Shown here in pieces: positions 1 through 6,706 of a stretch of 27,545 nucleotides of DNA. This DNA comes from a virus. The stretch spans positions 1-27,545 of IMG/VR virus record IMGVR_UViG_3300045996_000667. One strand, written 5' to 3'. Positions within the stretch are counted from its first letter, which is position 1. The number at the start of each line of letters is the position of its first letter. The notes beneath the pieces are model-generated. The model did not search any database, was not told the DNA's origin, and worked only from the letters and a program-made list of their open reading frames with translations. A program made the position numbers and the translations under genes.

Positions 1-1
1 C

Positions 2-196
2 AATTCGAATAGAACCTACCTCGAATGCCCATGCTGTGGGTGCGAGGGAGCTGAGTCAGACGCTGACGGCCTGTTCAACGACGGCCAGGAACTCATCTGC
101 GGATGCCCTGGCTGGGTGACAGCCGACGGAGATGGCGATGAAAGCTGGGCGTGGATCAATAACGGCGACGAGCCGTGCCAGCAATGTGAATTCTGA
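2..196 (+). CDS. Partial small acidic zinc-ribbon protein (C-terminal part)
   Basis: The reading frame is open from the window edge, so the start is missing; 64 residues are visible. It holds a cysteine cluster CPCCGC near the visible start, a CGC in the middle and CQQC four residues before the end, separated by Asp/Glu-rich sequence. This fits a zinc-binding ribbon of unknown function. Its stop codon (TGA) lies inside the Ser-Glu codons of the tag of the next gene, the same junction style as the rest of the array. Whether it begins with the EFF tag cannot be seen. Confidence 0.6.
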   Translation, partial: NSNRTYLECPCCGCEGAESDADGLFNDGQELICGCPGWVTADGDGDESWAWINNGDEPCQQCEF

Positions 197-383
197 GGAG
201 TTCTTCGCAGCTCTATCTAGGCGCGCTATTCTGTGGTGTCCGACTTGTGATCAACTGACAGCAGTACGTCACATTGGTGCAGACTTAATAGACACCGACA
301 AAAACTGGCAAGTAGGGCAGTGCGAAGAATGCGGCGAGAGAGCCAGTTGGTCCGAATGGCAGTTCGAAGAATTGGCCATATGA
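186..383 (+). CDS. EFF-tag zinc-ribbon protein 1
   Basis: 65 residues from a GTG start chosen because it sits just before the tag, as in the sister genes; an ATG 54 bases upstream is possible but would overlap the previous gene more. Tag SEEFFAAL at residues 3-10, then CPTC (18-21) and CEECG (46-50), spaced 24 residues apart, a plausible single zinc ribbon. The C-terminal tail is Trp- and Glu-rich. The stop overlaps the next ATG. Function unknown; family membership rests on the tag plus paired CxxC. Confidence 0.8.
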   Translation: MNSEEFFAALSRRAILWCPTCDQLTAVRHIGADLIDTDKNWQVGQCEECGERASWSEWQFEELAI

Positions 384-628
384 GCAACGACGAGTTCTGG
401 AACGAGCTTCTCGGTCTAAAAATCTTCTGTGTCGCTTGTGCTCTTAGGACAACACATTTACCAAGCCCTCTACCTACGCTGTCTCCGTATAAGGACTACA
501 ACCGCTACGACTGCTCACGCTGCAACTGTCGGTGGGTTTTAGTTAAGGGCGAAGAGGTCCTGCACCAGGAAAGTGGATGGAAACACGACCTCGACTTCGG
601 AGCAGCCTTGGAGTTGCCTCAAGAATGA
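380..628 (+). CDS. EFF-tag zinc-ribbon protein 2 (EFW variant)
   Basis: 82 residues. The tag is divergent, NDEFWNEL at residues 3-10, with Trp replacing the second Phe. CVAC (17-20) and CSRC (45-48) form the zinc pair. The tag codons differ at many third positions from the common form, which argues that the peptide rather than the DNA is conserved. The ATG overlaps the preceding stop. A 30-residue acidic/aromatic tail follows the second CxxC. Confidence 0.8.
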   Translation: MSNDEFWNELLGLKIFCVACALRTTHLPSPLPTLSPYKDYNRYDCSRCNCRWVLVKGEEVLHQESGWKHDLDFGAALELPQE

Positions 629-918
629 ACTGGGACTACCACAAGCAGCGACTACTGGACGGCAAGACCACGTCATTTCGGCCTAAGGGCAACAGCATGG
701 CTCCTCGCATCCTGTCCGGCCAGCTCGTCGTCCTCGAGCCGGCGCACGAGACGTACATTGAGGTTGGAGACGTAGTCTTCTGCAAGGTCGGTGGCAACTT
801 CTATGTCCACCTTGTCAAGGCTATCCAGGATGGCAGGTTCCTCATAGCAAACAACAGAGGCCACATCAACGGCTGGACCAAGGCCGTCTATGGCAAGCTG
901 AAACTCCTGATGCCATGA
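625..918 (+). CDS. S24/S26 serine-peptidase-fold protein
   Basis: 97 residues, ATGA overlap with the gene before. GNSMAP (22-27) matches the nucleophile-Ser-Met-x-Pro signature of the LexA/signal-peptidase I fold, followed by SGQLVVLEP and VGDVVFCK, the usual beta strands of that fold. A general base could be His62 or Lys65 in YVHLVKAI; the ANNRGHINGW segment resembles the late S26 motif with an altered acidic residue. There is no N-terminal membrane anchor and no DNA-binding domain, so it is neither a classical signal peptidase nor a repressor. A soluble processing protease is possible; activity is inferred, not shown. Confidence 0.65.
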   Translation: MNWDYHKQRLLDGKTTSFRPKGNSMAPRILSGQLVVLEPAHETYIEVGDVVFCKVGGNFYVHLVKAIQDGRFLIANNRGHINGWTKAVYGKLKLLMP

Positions 919-1319
919 AAGTGCTCTGTTGTGGTAGCAGGCACTGGGACCTTCGAACACCTGTTGAGGCGGCCCTGTCAGACCTGAAGGACTATGACGG
1001 CGGCGATGACCGTGATCTGTTCTTCAAGTCGCTGGACGTAACTCACATCGAGATAGTCCATGGCAACGCTCTCGGCGCCGATTCGCTCTGCGACTACTAC
1101 GCTCGAAAGCTAGGTTACGTTGTCCATCGACACCGTGCAGACTGGAAAAAGCACGGCAAGGCTGCCGGTCCTATCAGGAACCAGGAAATGCTTGATAAGC
1201 ATCCTGACATCTGCCTGGTGCTGGCATTCTCTTGGAATCTGTCAGAAAGCAAAGGCACGGCTGACATGGTTCGCAGGGCCACGAAGAAAGGCATCCCTGT
1301 CAAGGTTATCAGTGGCTGA
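915..1319 (+). CDS. SLOG-family (DUF2493/YspA-like) nucleotide-binding protein
   Basis: 134 residues, ATGA overlap. Hallmarks in order: CGSRHW (6-11), HGNALGADSLCDYYA (49-63), ADWKKHGKAAGPIRNQEML (75-93), then LAFSWN and SKGTADMVRRATKKGIPV. These are the conserved blocks of the DUF2493 branch of the SLOG superfamily, Rossmann-like proteins proposed to sense or process nucleotide-derived ligands and common on phages and mobile elements. The real substrate is unknown. It sits directly between the peptidase-like gene and an EFF gene, so it is co-transcribed with the array. Confidence 0.85.
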   Translation: MKVLCCGSRHWDLRTPVEAALSDLKDYDGGDDRDLFFKSLDVTHIEIVHGNALGADSLCDYYARKLGYVVHRHRADWKKHGKAAGPIRNQEMLDKHPDICLVLAFSWNLSESKGTADMVRRATKKGIPVKVISG

Positions 1320-1524
1320 CAGCGACGAGTTCTTCTTCAGTCTAATAGATCCTGTCGTCAATGTCTCACACGTTGAAGCATACTGCCCACGCTGCAAGGC
1401 TATGGCAGATCATGACAAAAAGACCTACGGAAATCCTCTAAGGTGTGCATACCTTTGCCGCCGCTGTGGGCTTCTAGAAGACTTGCCAAACTCGAAATTC
1501 CTAACATATGGACAGTTCTACTAG
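1312..1524 (+). CDS. EFF-tag zinc-ribbon protein 3
   Basis: 70 residues from a GTG that overlaps the SLOG stop codon. Tag SDEFFFSL (4-11); CPRC (25-28) and CRRCG (49-53) with an extra Cys45. The motif follows the start within three residues. Divergent from its neighbours outside tag and cysteines. Function unknown. Confidence 0.78.
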   Translation: MADSDEFFFSLIDPVVNVSHVEAYCPRCKAMADHDKKTYGNPLRCAYLCRRCGLLEDLPNSKFLTYGQFY

Positions 1525-1735
1525 TTCCGAGGAATTCTTCGGCGCATTGGCGATTAGGCTGAACGTCAGTTGCCCAAGATGTGACGATCCGCCTCTTAGT
1601 AGCACTGTCGTCGTTATCGACCGCTACAACGCGCTAGACCCAGATGGCAAGCAGGTTTACCCAAAGGTGCAGTGCGAGAAATGCCGCTTCGTAGGTGTAG
1701 TTCCAGAGTCTTGGCTGGAGGAACGGCGTGTCTGA
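1508..1735 (+). CDS. EFF-tag zinc-ribbon protein 4
   Basis: 75 residues. Tag SEEFFGAL (7-14) after a short Ser/Thr leader; CPRC (22-25) and CEKC (56-59). The 30-residue span between the cysteine pairs is among the longest in the array and contains a Val/Ile-rich strand and a YNALDPDGK turn. It overlaps the preceding gene by 17 bases. Confidence 0.8.
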   Translation: MDSSTSSEEFFGALAIRLNVSCPRCDDPPLSSTVVVIDRYNALDPDGKQVYPKVQCEKCRFVGVVPESWLEERRV

Positions 1736-1925
1736 TAACGAGGAATTCTGGGGCGCGCTAGTTGGTATAGATCTGAACTGCTTAAAGTGCGACAGCGTCA
1801 CGAAGCACATTGAAGCAGAAAATATCCAAGACTGGCATACGTTCCGGCCATACCGTTGCACAGTGTGCAAAAAGGGTGAGCGGCTTTACCCGCTCGACCC
1901 CGAAAATCAGAAATGGTGGCGCTAG
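1728..1925 (+). CDS. EFF-tag zinc-ribbon protein 5 (EFW variant)
   Basis: 65 residues from a GTG overlapping the previous stop. Tag NEEFWGAL (4-11), CLKC (18-21), CTVC (44-47). It is the last array gene before the integrase, which is on the other strand; the two stop codons overlap, so any terminator must lie inside coding DNA. Confidence 0.8.
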   Translation: MSDNEEFWGALVGIDLNCLKCDSVTKHIEAENIQDWHTFRPYRCTVCKKGERLYPLDPENQKWWR

Positions 1926-3037
1926 GCCATAGCCTTCTGGAACGTGTCGAGCCTCTTGGCCGCATCTTCTAGCATGGCCTGGTCGACGATCGTATAGCGC
2001 CGATAGACGTCCTCAGTCTTATGGCCAACCATCTGCATGGCCGCCTTCCTGCTCACTCCTGCCAGCTCGAGATTCCTGACAGCCGTCCTCCTGAAGTCGT
2101 GCAGGAACCTTTCAAGTCCTGCCGCCGCGCAGGCATCATTCCAAGCCTTGTAGAACGACCTGATAGGCTCGCCAGACGACCTGACGAATACGTATGGCAC
2201 CTTCTTCTTGGTCTTCTCCTCGATCTTGTCGACGTACTCGCGCTGCGCTGTCAGGACCCTGCGAAGTTCATCAGTGAACATGAACGTCCTGCCAACCTTC
2301 TTGTCCTTGCCCTGCCCGACGTACAGCAGCAACTGGCCGTTGTCGAAATCGACGTCAGACCACTTTCTGGTGAGCAATTCGGACTTGACGCGCCAACCTG
2401 TGATGTAGGCCACGTCCAGAACAGGGTGATAGCGCTTGCCGAGGTGTTTTTTGATGGCAAGAACCTCGTCCCGGCTGAAGAATCCGTGCCTGACGTTGTT
2501 TTCTGGCAGCTTGTCCATGAGCGGCACGGTCGTGATCTTGCCGGCTTTGAACGCCAGCCTCATTCCGCGCTTCAGTGCGGCGCATTCTCGGTTAATCGTG
2601 GCCGAGGCTGCCCCAGCTTCCTTCCTGGCCACCTGATAGCGCACGACAGCGGCCGTCGTTATCTGGGAGGCCCGCCAGCCGCCGAAGAACGCTGCCAGCT
2701 TGGGCATGGCGGTGTGCGTGAGTCTGTAGAGGCTCTGCCTGCGGTCCTTGAGGGTGTAGTCCTGCTTGACGAGGCTCAGGCAATCCTCGAAGGTCGTGCT
2801 GCGCTTGTCCGTGATCGGCACGCCGTCCTTGCGGGACTGATTCCGGTCGATCAGCAGCTGCATCGCCTTGCCGTAGTCGTCCGTGTCGGTCGTCTCGGTC
2901 TTGTACTCGCCGCTGACGTAGTACCCGAGGCTGTAATTGGGCGATTCTCGCATTTCGCCCGTCTTCCGGTCGCGCCATTTCGCCTTGAACACTCGTCCGA
3001 GGCCCCACGCCGACGCTTTTTTGGCTTTTCTTGGCAT
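1922..3037 (-). CDS. int: Tyrosine-recombinase integrase
   Basis: 371 residues. An N-terminal Arm/SAM-like domain (roughly 1-165) precedes the catalytic domain. Catalytic signatures: ITGWRVKSELLTRKWSDV (first Arg), HDFRRT (His-x-x-Arg), GHK (third basic position) and the Tyr in VYRRYTI near the C-terminus. This is the lambda-integrase/XerC superfamily that recombines attP with attB. An AGGAG ribosome site lies just before the ATG. It reads away from the adjacent tRNA-Leu and the repeat-rich block, the usual int-attP arrangement. All catalytic residues appear present, so it is probably functional. Confidence 0.95.
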   Translation of the reverse strand: MPRKAKKASAWGLGRVFKAKWRDRKTGEMRESPNYSLGYYVSGEYKTETTDTDDYGKAMQLLIDRNQSRKDGVPITDKRSTTFEDCLSLVKQDYTLKDRRQSLYRLTHTAMPKLAAFFGGWRASQITTAAVVRYQVARKEAGAASATINRECAALKRGMRLAFKAGKITTVPLMDKLPENNVRHGFFSRDEVLAIKKHLGKRYHPVLDVAYITGWRVKSELLTRKWSDVDFDNGQLLLYVGQGKDKKVGRTFMFTDELRRVLTAQREYVDKIEEKTKKKVPYVFVRSSGEPIRSFYKAWNDACAAAGLERFLHDFRRTAVRNLELAGVSRKAAMQMVGHKTEDVYRRYTIVDQAMLEDAAKRLDTFQKAMA

Positions 3038-3174
3038 CCTGGCTCCTACGCGTTCGGGAATTTCACGCTCGCTGCGTTGCTACGCGCATTGCACGTGTTA
3101 TTTTACCCCAAAACACACACAAAATGTGTGTGTGCGCTTCGGATTCCTAGAATTTCTTTAAAGGAACACAAAAC

Positions 3175-3191
3175 ACACAAGAATTTTGTGT
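3175..3191. promoter_or_regulatory. Operator-like dyad ACACAA-N5-TTGTGT (copy 1)
   Basis: A perfect 6-bp inverted repeat with 5-bp spacer, upstream of the integrase start. Its 22-bp surroundings match the sites at 9168 and 11606 at about 17 of 22 positions. Size and symmetry fit a dimeric HTH regulator; no binding protein is identified here. Confidence 0.5.
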
Positions 3192-3346
3192 TGTTTACGG
3201 GATTTTGAGTCCTGTTGAGAAGTGAGAATATGCCCTAAAATCGCCAAAATCAAGCAAATTCGCTGCGTTGCTCGCTGTGTTTACCAGCTTTCGCGCTACG
3301 ATCGCCCCAGAATGCAGCGAGCAGCCGAAACAGGCCCGAACTGAGG

Positions 3347-3352
3347 TATAAT
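3347..3352 (+). promoter_or_regulatory. Consensus -10 box of the tRNA promoter
   Basis: TATAAT, a perfect sigma-70-type -10 hexamer, ends eight bases before the tRNA 5' end, the right distance for transcription to start at or just before the tRNA. No good -35 hexamer is seen at 17 bases. Confidence 0.6.
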
Positions 3353-3360
3353 TGTGCTTT

Positions 3361-3447
3361 GGCGGTGTGGCGGAACTGGCAGACGCAGGAGACTCAAAAC
3401 CTCCCGACCTCACGGTCATGTGGGTTCGATTCCCACCACCGCCACCA
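3361..3447 (+). tRNA. tRNA-Leu (anticodon CAA)
   Basis: Complete type II tRNA with encoded CCA. The acceptor stem GGCGGTG pairs perfectly with CACCGCC, followed by discriminator A and CCA. The D stem is GCG/CGC. The anticodon loop CTCAAAA gives CAA, reading UUG, on a stem with an A.C mismatch at the innermost pair. The long variable arm GACC-tcac-GGTC is diagnostic of Leu/Ser/Tyr tRNAs. The T arm is GTGGG/CCCAC around TTCGATT. Its place next to the integrase suggests it is or overlaps the attachment site; it could also supply UUG decoding to the phage. Confidence 0.95.
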
Positions 3448-3461
3448 CCTAACGCGTTAGG
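3448..3461. repeat. 14-bp perfect palindrome after the tRNA
   Basis: CCTAACGCGTTAGG begins at the base after the tRNA CCA. It could be a short processing or termination hairpin, a protein site, or part of a crossover core. There is no T-run, so a simple intrinsic terminator is unlikely. Confidence 0.5.
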
Positions 3462-3514
3462 GCAACGAATGAGCAAACAACAGATACCATTGTGCAAGGG
3501 CGGCTGGCAACAGA

Positions 3515-3751
3515 ATGGACAAGTCTGACGAGTTCTTCGGAGCGCTAGCACCTGGCACGCCGCAATACTGCCACCACTGCGAGCGCGTGACAAAGTGGCT
3601 CAGGCTGACAGCCACGGAGAGATATAATTACGGTTCGTCATACACGGCGTGGTCAAAACTCATATGCAGCGAGCACGAAACGTCGTATGGACACCACGTT
3701 TACGGCTTGCCGGACGTGATCTATGAAGTTGACATGTCTTACGGCAACTGA
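3515..3751 (+). CDS. EFF-tag protein 6 (first array gene after the tRNA)
   Basis: 78 residues. Tag SDEFFGAL (4-11), CHHC (19-22). The second ligand pair is changed to Cys51-x2-His54, so a C3H-type zinc site is possible. Tyr/Gly/Ser-rich centre. It opens the right-hand, longer part of the array; no promoter other than that of the tRNA is obvious. Confidence 0.78.
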   Translation: MDKSDEFFGALAPGTPQYCHHCERVTKWLRLTATERYNYGSSYTAWSKLICSEHETSYGHHVYGLPDVIYEVDMSYGN

Positions 3752-3771
3752 CACTGACACACGTAACACAC

Positions 3772-3951
3772 ATGGATAGCGTGCAAGCTGACAAGTCGGC
3801 CGAGTTCTTCGAGGCCTTGAGGGAAACCATCATCAAGCGCTGTTCGGGTTGCAAGGAACAAACAGAGCACTCCTATAGTTATGGAAAACATTACGTCTGG
3901 TACGAATGCGAACGCTGTCATGCCCTCACAACAGAACACAGACCAGGCTGA
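3772..3951 (+). CDS. EFF-tag zinc-ribbon protein 7
   Basis: 59 residues. Tag SAEFFEAL (9-16) after an eight-residue leader; CSGC (24-27) and CERC (46-49), with a Tyr-rich span between. Its stop TGA is embedded in the Ala-Glu tag codons of the next gene. One of the smallest intact members. Confidence 0.78.
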   Translation: MDSVQADKSAEFFEALRETIIKRCSGCKEQTEHSYSYGKHYVWYECERCHALTTEHRPG

Positions 3952-4129
3952 GGAGTTCTTCGCAGCGCTGGCCGAAATTGTCAGACAACATTGCCTGGAC
4001 TGCGAAGCAACGGTAGACCATTACACCTATCAGCTAGCTGACAGAACAAGGCATGTGTGCAGATTCTGCGGACTGATGGTGGAGCGATTCAAGAATGGCG
4101 ACGTCACCTTCACCAGAAACAGCGGCTGA
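3920..4129 (+). CDS. EFF-tag zinc-ribbon protein 8
   Basis: 69 residues from the ATG nearest the tag; another ATG 39 bases upstream would give a longer leader and a larger overlap. Tag AEEFFAAL (10-17), CLDC (25-28), CRFCG (47-51). The tag DNA (GAGGAGTTCTTCGCAGCGCTGGC) is nearly the same as that of the C-terminal tag in the distant gene at 20597. Confidence 0.78.
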   Translation: MPSQQNTDQAEEFFAALAEIVRQHCLDCEATVDHYTYQLADRTRHVCRFCGLMVERFKNGDVTFTRNSG

Positions 4130-4331
4130 CAGGTCGGCCGAGTTCTTTCAGGCGCTGGAGCCGTTATACCGTCTCTACTGCTATTTTGGCTGCTGCATGG
4201 ACACACCTCACAGGATTACAGGCCCTTTCACCGACCCGATCTTCCACCAAGACATTGTCTATGTTGGTTGCACACTGTGCAACGGTACTGACTATTGGCC
4301 CCGCAAGACGCTTGAGCGCCATGCCATCTGA
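4095..4331 (+). CDS. EFF-tag protein 9, modified first zinc pair
   Basis: 78 residues. The longest leader of the array (13 residues) precedes the tag SAEFFQAL (14-21). The first cysteine cluster is CYFGCC (29-34), spaced Cx3CC rather than CxxC; the second is CTLC (59-62). It overlaps the previous gene by 35 bases. Confidence 0.78.
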   Translation: MATSPSPETAADRSAEFFQALEPLYRLYCYFGCCMDTPHRITGPFTDPIFHQDIVYVGCTLCNGTDYWPRKTLERHAI

Positions 4332-4518
4332 TAGGTCTGAGGAGTTCTTTCAGGCTCTTGAGTCGCGCTGGATGCTCTACTGCTTTGGGGTCTGCCGTAA
4401 ACAGCGGCAGCACGTATCTAAAGACGTGGTCCAAGGTACCCACACGATGAAATGCCTCACATGCGGCTACCTAGAAGAATGGCATGAGGATGTCCTCTGT
4501 GCAGACTACCAAATCTGA
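4321..4518 (+). CDS. EFF-tag protein 10
   Basis: 65 residues. Tag SEEFFQAL (6-13). The first pair is CFGVC (21-25, Cx3C), the second CLTCG (45-49), with one additional Cys near the end. The Cx3C spacing is shared with the preceding member, hinting that the two arose by duplication. Confidence 0.8.
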   Translation: MPSDRSEEFFQALESRWMLYCFGVCRKQRQHVSKDVVQGTHTMKCLTCGYLEEWHEDVLCADYQI

Positions 4519-4708
4519 GGAGTTCTTCCAGGCGCTGTCAAAGATGGCAACCTTGTACTGCGATGGGTGCAATTGCGCAACGGCATGGCGTTACCTCGGC
4601 CCAGAACCTGTCTACAAGCATGTAGGCTGGATAGAAGCCGAATGCACACGGTGCAACGCTGTAGCTCCTTGGCTTGACGTCACCTTTGACCGCAATGGCA
4701 TATCCTGA
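4490..4708 (+). CDS. EFF-tag zinc-ribbon protein 11
   Basis: 72 residues from the second of several possible starts (ATG; an upstream ATG and a downstream GTG are alternatives). Tag SEEFFQAL (9-16), CDGC (24-27) plus Cys29, CTRC (52-55). The stop codon of the previous gene lies inside this tag. Confidence 0.78.
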   Translation: MSSVQTTKSEEFFQALSKMATLYCDGCNCATAWRYLGPEPVYKHVGWIEAECTRCNAVAPWLDVTFDRNGIS

Positions 4709-4913
4709 CGACTTCTTCGAGGCGCTGAACATCCTGAACGGCCTGACAGAACGCTGTCAGGAATGCGGGCGCGCTATCAGCGAGGACGAATTCAGAGTGA
4801 ACTGGCAAAGCTGCGAGCTCTGCTTGGACGCCGCCATCGAAGAGTACTACCTAGCAGAAGCTGCCAAGGCTGAGAGGGAATATGAGCAACTCAAAGAGTT
4901 TGGGCAGATCTAA
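4695..4913 (+). CDS. EFF-tag zinc-knuckle protein 12 with helical tail
   Basis: 72 residues. The tag is divergent at DNA level, PDDFFEAL (4-11). CQECG (21-25) and CELC (40-43) are only 15 residues apart, the tightest pair in the array. A charged Ala/Glu-rich tail (about 44-72) should form a long helix and could make a coiled coil. The start overlaps the previous stop. Confidence 0.8.
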   Translation: MAYPDDFFEALNILNGLTERCQECGRAISEDEFRVNWQSCELCLDAAIEEYYLAEAAKAEREYEQLKEFGQI

Positions 4914-5109
4914 AGAGTTCTTTCAGGCGCTAAGACCGATGGCCCTGCTGTCGTCATCTTTCCACCCATGCGGAGATTCCGTATATGGGCGCTCAAAGAT
5001 GATTATCACAGACGAGAGAGACGACCGGTACACATACTGCGTTTGCCCACAGTGCGGCTACAAGGACGGATGGTACCATGACACTGTCGAGAAGAACCTG
5101 TGCCAGTAG
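4882..5109 (+). CDS. EFF-tag protein 13, reduced first zinc pair
   Basis: 75 residues. Tag SKEFFQAL (10-17). The first site has only His-Pro-Cys (28-30) and the second is CVCPQCG (53-59), so ligands may be H28/C30/C55/C58. The upstream stop TAA is embedded in the Ser-Lys codons of the tag. Confidence 0.76.
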   Translation: MSNSKSLGRSKEFFQALRPMALLSSSFHPCGDSVYGRSKMIITDERDDRYTYCVCPQCGYKDGWYHDTVEKNLCQ

Positions 5110-5294
5110 ACAAGGCTGAAGAGTTCTTCCAGGCGCTATCAACGTTGGCGAGACTAAACTGCCCTTACTGCGGGCCGCAACGCACCGTAGCTAAGCTGGA
5201 ACCACACGATGCAGCCACGACAGTAGGACAATGCATGTCTTGTCGAAAAACATCTATCTGGTTTAACTATTCTTGGGATCGCTTTGCCCTCTAA
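5100..5294 (+). CDS. EFF-tag zinc-ribbon protein 14
   Basis: 64 residues from GTG. Tag AEEFFQAL (6-13), CPYCG (21-25), CMSC (45-48). A compact member close to the family average. The tail is aromatic (WFNYSW). Confidence 0.8.
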   Translation: MPVDKAEEFFQALSTLARLNCPYCGPQRTVAKLEPHDAATTVGQCMSCRKTSIWFNYSWDRFAL

Positions 5295-5523
5295 AGCCGA
5301 AGAGTTCTTCCAGGCGCTGGACATGATCTGGGCCGACTGCGATCGGTGCAACCCTAAGACAAGGCGAGAAGGAAGCCACACCTGGTTGAGCGTAATAGGT
5401 TGGTACGCAAATGCGATGTGGGCTAAGACTGAGTGCCAGACATGCGGCAACATCGTATGGCACAGCGCCGGCTACATCGAAGCTCGCAAAAATGAACAAC
5501 CTCGAGGTCGGGTAAGGGCATGA
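5284..5523 (+). CDS. EFF-tag zinc-ribbon protein 15
   Basis: 79 residues from a TTG start forced by frame and tag position. Tag AEEFFQAL (5-12), CDRC (19-22), CQTCG (51-55); Trp-rich centre and a basic end. The upstream stop TAA lies in the codons just before the tag. Confidence 0.78.
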   Translation: MPSKAEEFFQALDMIWADCDRCNPKTRREGSHTWLSVIGWYANAMWAKTECQTCGNIVWHSAGYIEARKNEQPRGRVRA

Positions 5524-5654
5524 TCAATCTCCTAATATTCCTGCTCAGGTTCTACGACGTTCTACTCGTTGGACTGGCAGGCTCGTTCATTCTGGCCGTC
5601 ATCTGGTCGGCAGCCTCATGGCTGGCAGGACTGATAACTTATGTCCAAGACTGA
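5520..5654 (+). CDS. Small membrane protein
   Basis: 44 residues, ATGA overlap with the preceding gene. Two hydrophobic stretches (about 3-8 with 14-22, and 23-41) suggest one long or two short membrane segments; no signal-peptidase site is evident. It is the only untagged membrane gene inside the array. Its stop is embedded in the tag codons of the next gene, so it occupies a normal cassette slot. Possible holin-like or membrane-stress role, unproven. Confidence 0.6.
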   Translation: MINLLIFLLRFYDVLLVGLAGSFILAVIWSAASWLAGLITYVQD

Positions 5655-5880
5655 AGAGTTCTTCGAGGCGCTGTCAATGCGGTTCAGTGGTGCTCACGGC
5701 CAGTGCGCGCCAACACTAGCAGAATCTGGCGGCGTTATCTGGACTGTCGACATGGCCAGCTATCAGGCTGTCAAGCATGAATTACTTGACAACGTACTAG
5801 TCAAGTGCTCTCGCTGCAAGCGATGGTGCCGCACAACAAAATCTTACGTCGATGATAGACTCAGCACACATGCAGTCTGA
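5641..5880 (+). CDS. EFF-tag zinc-ribbon protein 16 (GAH subfamily)
   Basis: 79 residues. Tag TEEFFEAL (4-11). The first half-site is GAHGQC (His19, Cys22) and the second CSRC (56-59). The body, with W-x2-D-x3-SY-x2-V in the middle and K-x4-D near the end, is shared with the gene at 7785, so these two are true paralogues beyond the tag. Confidence 0.82.
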   Translation: MSKTEEFFEALSMRFSGAHGQCAPTLAESGGVIWTVDMASYQAVKHELLDNVLVKCSRCKRWCRTTKSYVDDRLSTHAV

Positions 5881-6157
5881 AGAGTTCTTCGCAGCCCTGA
5901 CAGGCACCATGTGCGGCATCTGTTATGCCCCGATAGTGCCTACCGAGAAGCCGTTGGGTGGCAAAGGCTACTACTTCGTATACGTCTGGGACCACGATTT
6001 CATCCCTCCGAACTGTAAGAAGGACGAGGATTCCTATTGTCAACTCCCGATGTGTCCAGGCTGCTATGGCTCGTGGGGAATGACCTCGGCAGGAAATATA
6101 AGATCTTGGGAACTGTGGGTAGTCTCAAGGAGGAAAGAACTTGGCCTCAAAGGCTGA
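5870..6157 (+). CDS. EFF-tag zinc protein 17 (long form)
   Basis: 95 residues from the ATG next to the tag; an ATG 18 bases upstream is possible. Tag SEEFFAAL (3-10), CGIC (15-18), Cys49, Cys57, CPGC (62-65). The 43-residue insert between the CxxC pairs is Tyr/Gly/Asp-rich and the tail is basic. The larger spacing suggests a different zinc fold or a binding loop. Confidence 0.78.
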   Translation: MQSEEFFAALTGTMCGICYAPIVPTEKPLGGKGYYFVYVWDHDFIPPNCKKDEDSYCQLPMCPGCYGSWGMTSAGNIRSWELWVVSRRKELGLKG

Positions 6158-6371
6158 AGAATTCTTCGAGGCTTTGCACACTGTGCAATCGACGTCCACT
6201 TGTCCATCCTGCAAGGCCACAGAAATGGCTAGGCCATACAGGCATATCACTGGACAATGCGCCTGGGAGTTATTCTGCCAGTGCGGCGAGAGTTTTCAGT
6301 CATCTCCTCGGGGAACATACTACAAAGACCTAAAAGCCATAGGCCACAGGCTACCAGACGATCATGACTGA
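6141..6371 (+). CDS. EFF-tag zinc-ribbon protein 18
   Basis: 76 residues from TTG, supported by a strong AAGGAGG ribosome site seven bases upstream, one of the few in the array. Tag AEEFFEAL (5-12), CPSC (21-24), Cys40 and CQCG (46-49). Confidence 0.8.
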   Translation: MASKAEEFFEALHTVQSTSTCPSCKATEMARPYRHITGQCAWELFCQCGESFQSSPRGTYYKDLKAIGHRLPDDHD

Positions 6372-6564
6372 CAAGTCTCGAGAGTTCTTCAAGGCTATCG
6401 GCGTTGTCGTGCTTGAACTGGAATGCCCATCGTGCGACTCTGAACAACTACATGACTGCGAGCCGCTTCCCGAAGGCGTCTGGGCAGTGATCTGTCAACA
6501 ATGCGGCAATGACTGGAAGAGCTACTACATAGCCCAGAAGAAGTACGATGAAGTATCGCTGTGA
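6364..6564 (+). CDS. EFF-tag zinc-ribbon protein 19
   Basis: 66 residues. Tag SREFFKAI (5-12), the most basic version. CPSC (21-24), CQQCG (44-48). The P-LPEGVWAVICQQCGNDW segment resembles the C-terminal half of the genes at 8008 and 8589 (F/VW-x-A-x-C-x2-CG-x-x-W), a shared ribbon subtype. Confidence 0.8.
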   Translation: MTDKSREFFKAIGVVVLELECPSCDSEQLHDCEPLPEGVWAVICQQCGNDWKSYYIAQKKYDEVSL

Positions 6565-6706
6565 GAACGGACAGCTCGTGCCAGATCCTGACGGCGATTG
6601 GATAAGGACTGAGATTACTATCGCCACTGGCACAGCTATCAGGCCGCCAGGACTCGACGGACAGAGGATTGTCGTATGGACGCTAAAGAGTTCTGGGACT
6701 CACTGA
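6548..6706 (+). CDS. Small hypothetical protein without tag
   Basis: 52 residues with ATG start, overlapping both neighbours (17 and 31 bases). No EFF tag, no CxxC and no membrane segment; the content is Asp/Thr/Ile-rich. It fills a gap that would otherwise be about 110 bases, so it may be real or chance. Confidence 0.4.
   Translation: MKYRCENGQLVPDPDGDWIRTEITIATGTAIRPPGLDGQRIVVWTLKSSGTH

Larger units (their letters stand above)
3038..3360 (+). other. Non-coding block between integrase and tRNA (attP/regulatory candidate)
   Basis: No credible gene. It holds an 8-bp stem with 3-base loop (CACACACA/TGTGTGTG, 3114-3132), an operator-like dyad (3175-3191), an inverted repeat TGCTCGCTG/CAGCGAGCA (3269-3277 with 3315-3323), and a 13-bp direct repeat TCGCTGCGTTGCT (3069-3081 and 3260-3272). 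Clustered direct and inverted repeats beside an integrase are typical of integrase arm-binding sites. The att core itself cannot be fixed without the attB partner. Confidence 0.5.

Noticed and set aside
2021-3208. Long plus-strand open frame opposite the integrase
   Set aside because: It is antisense to a gene with complete tyrosine-recombinase motifs, has no recognisable domain and no ribosome site.
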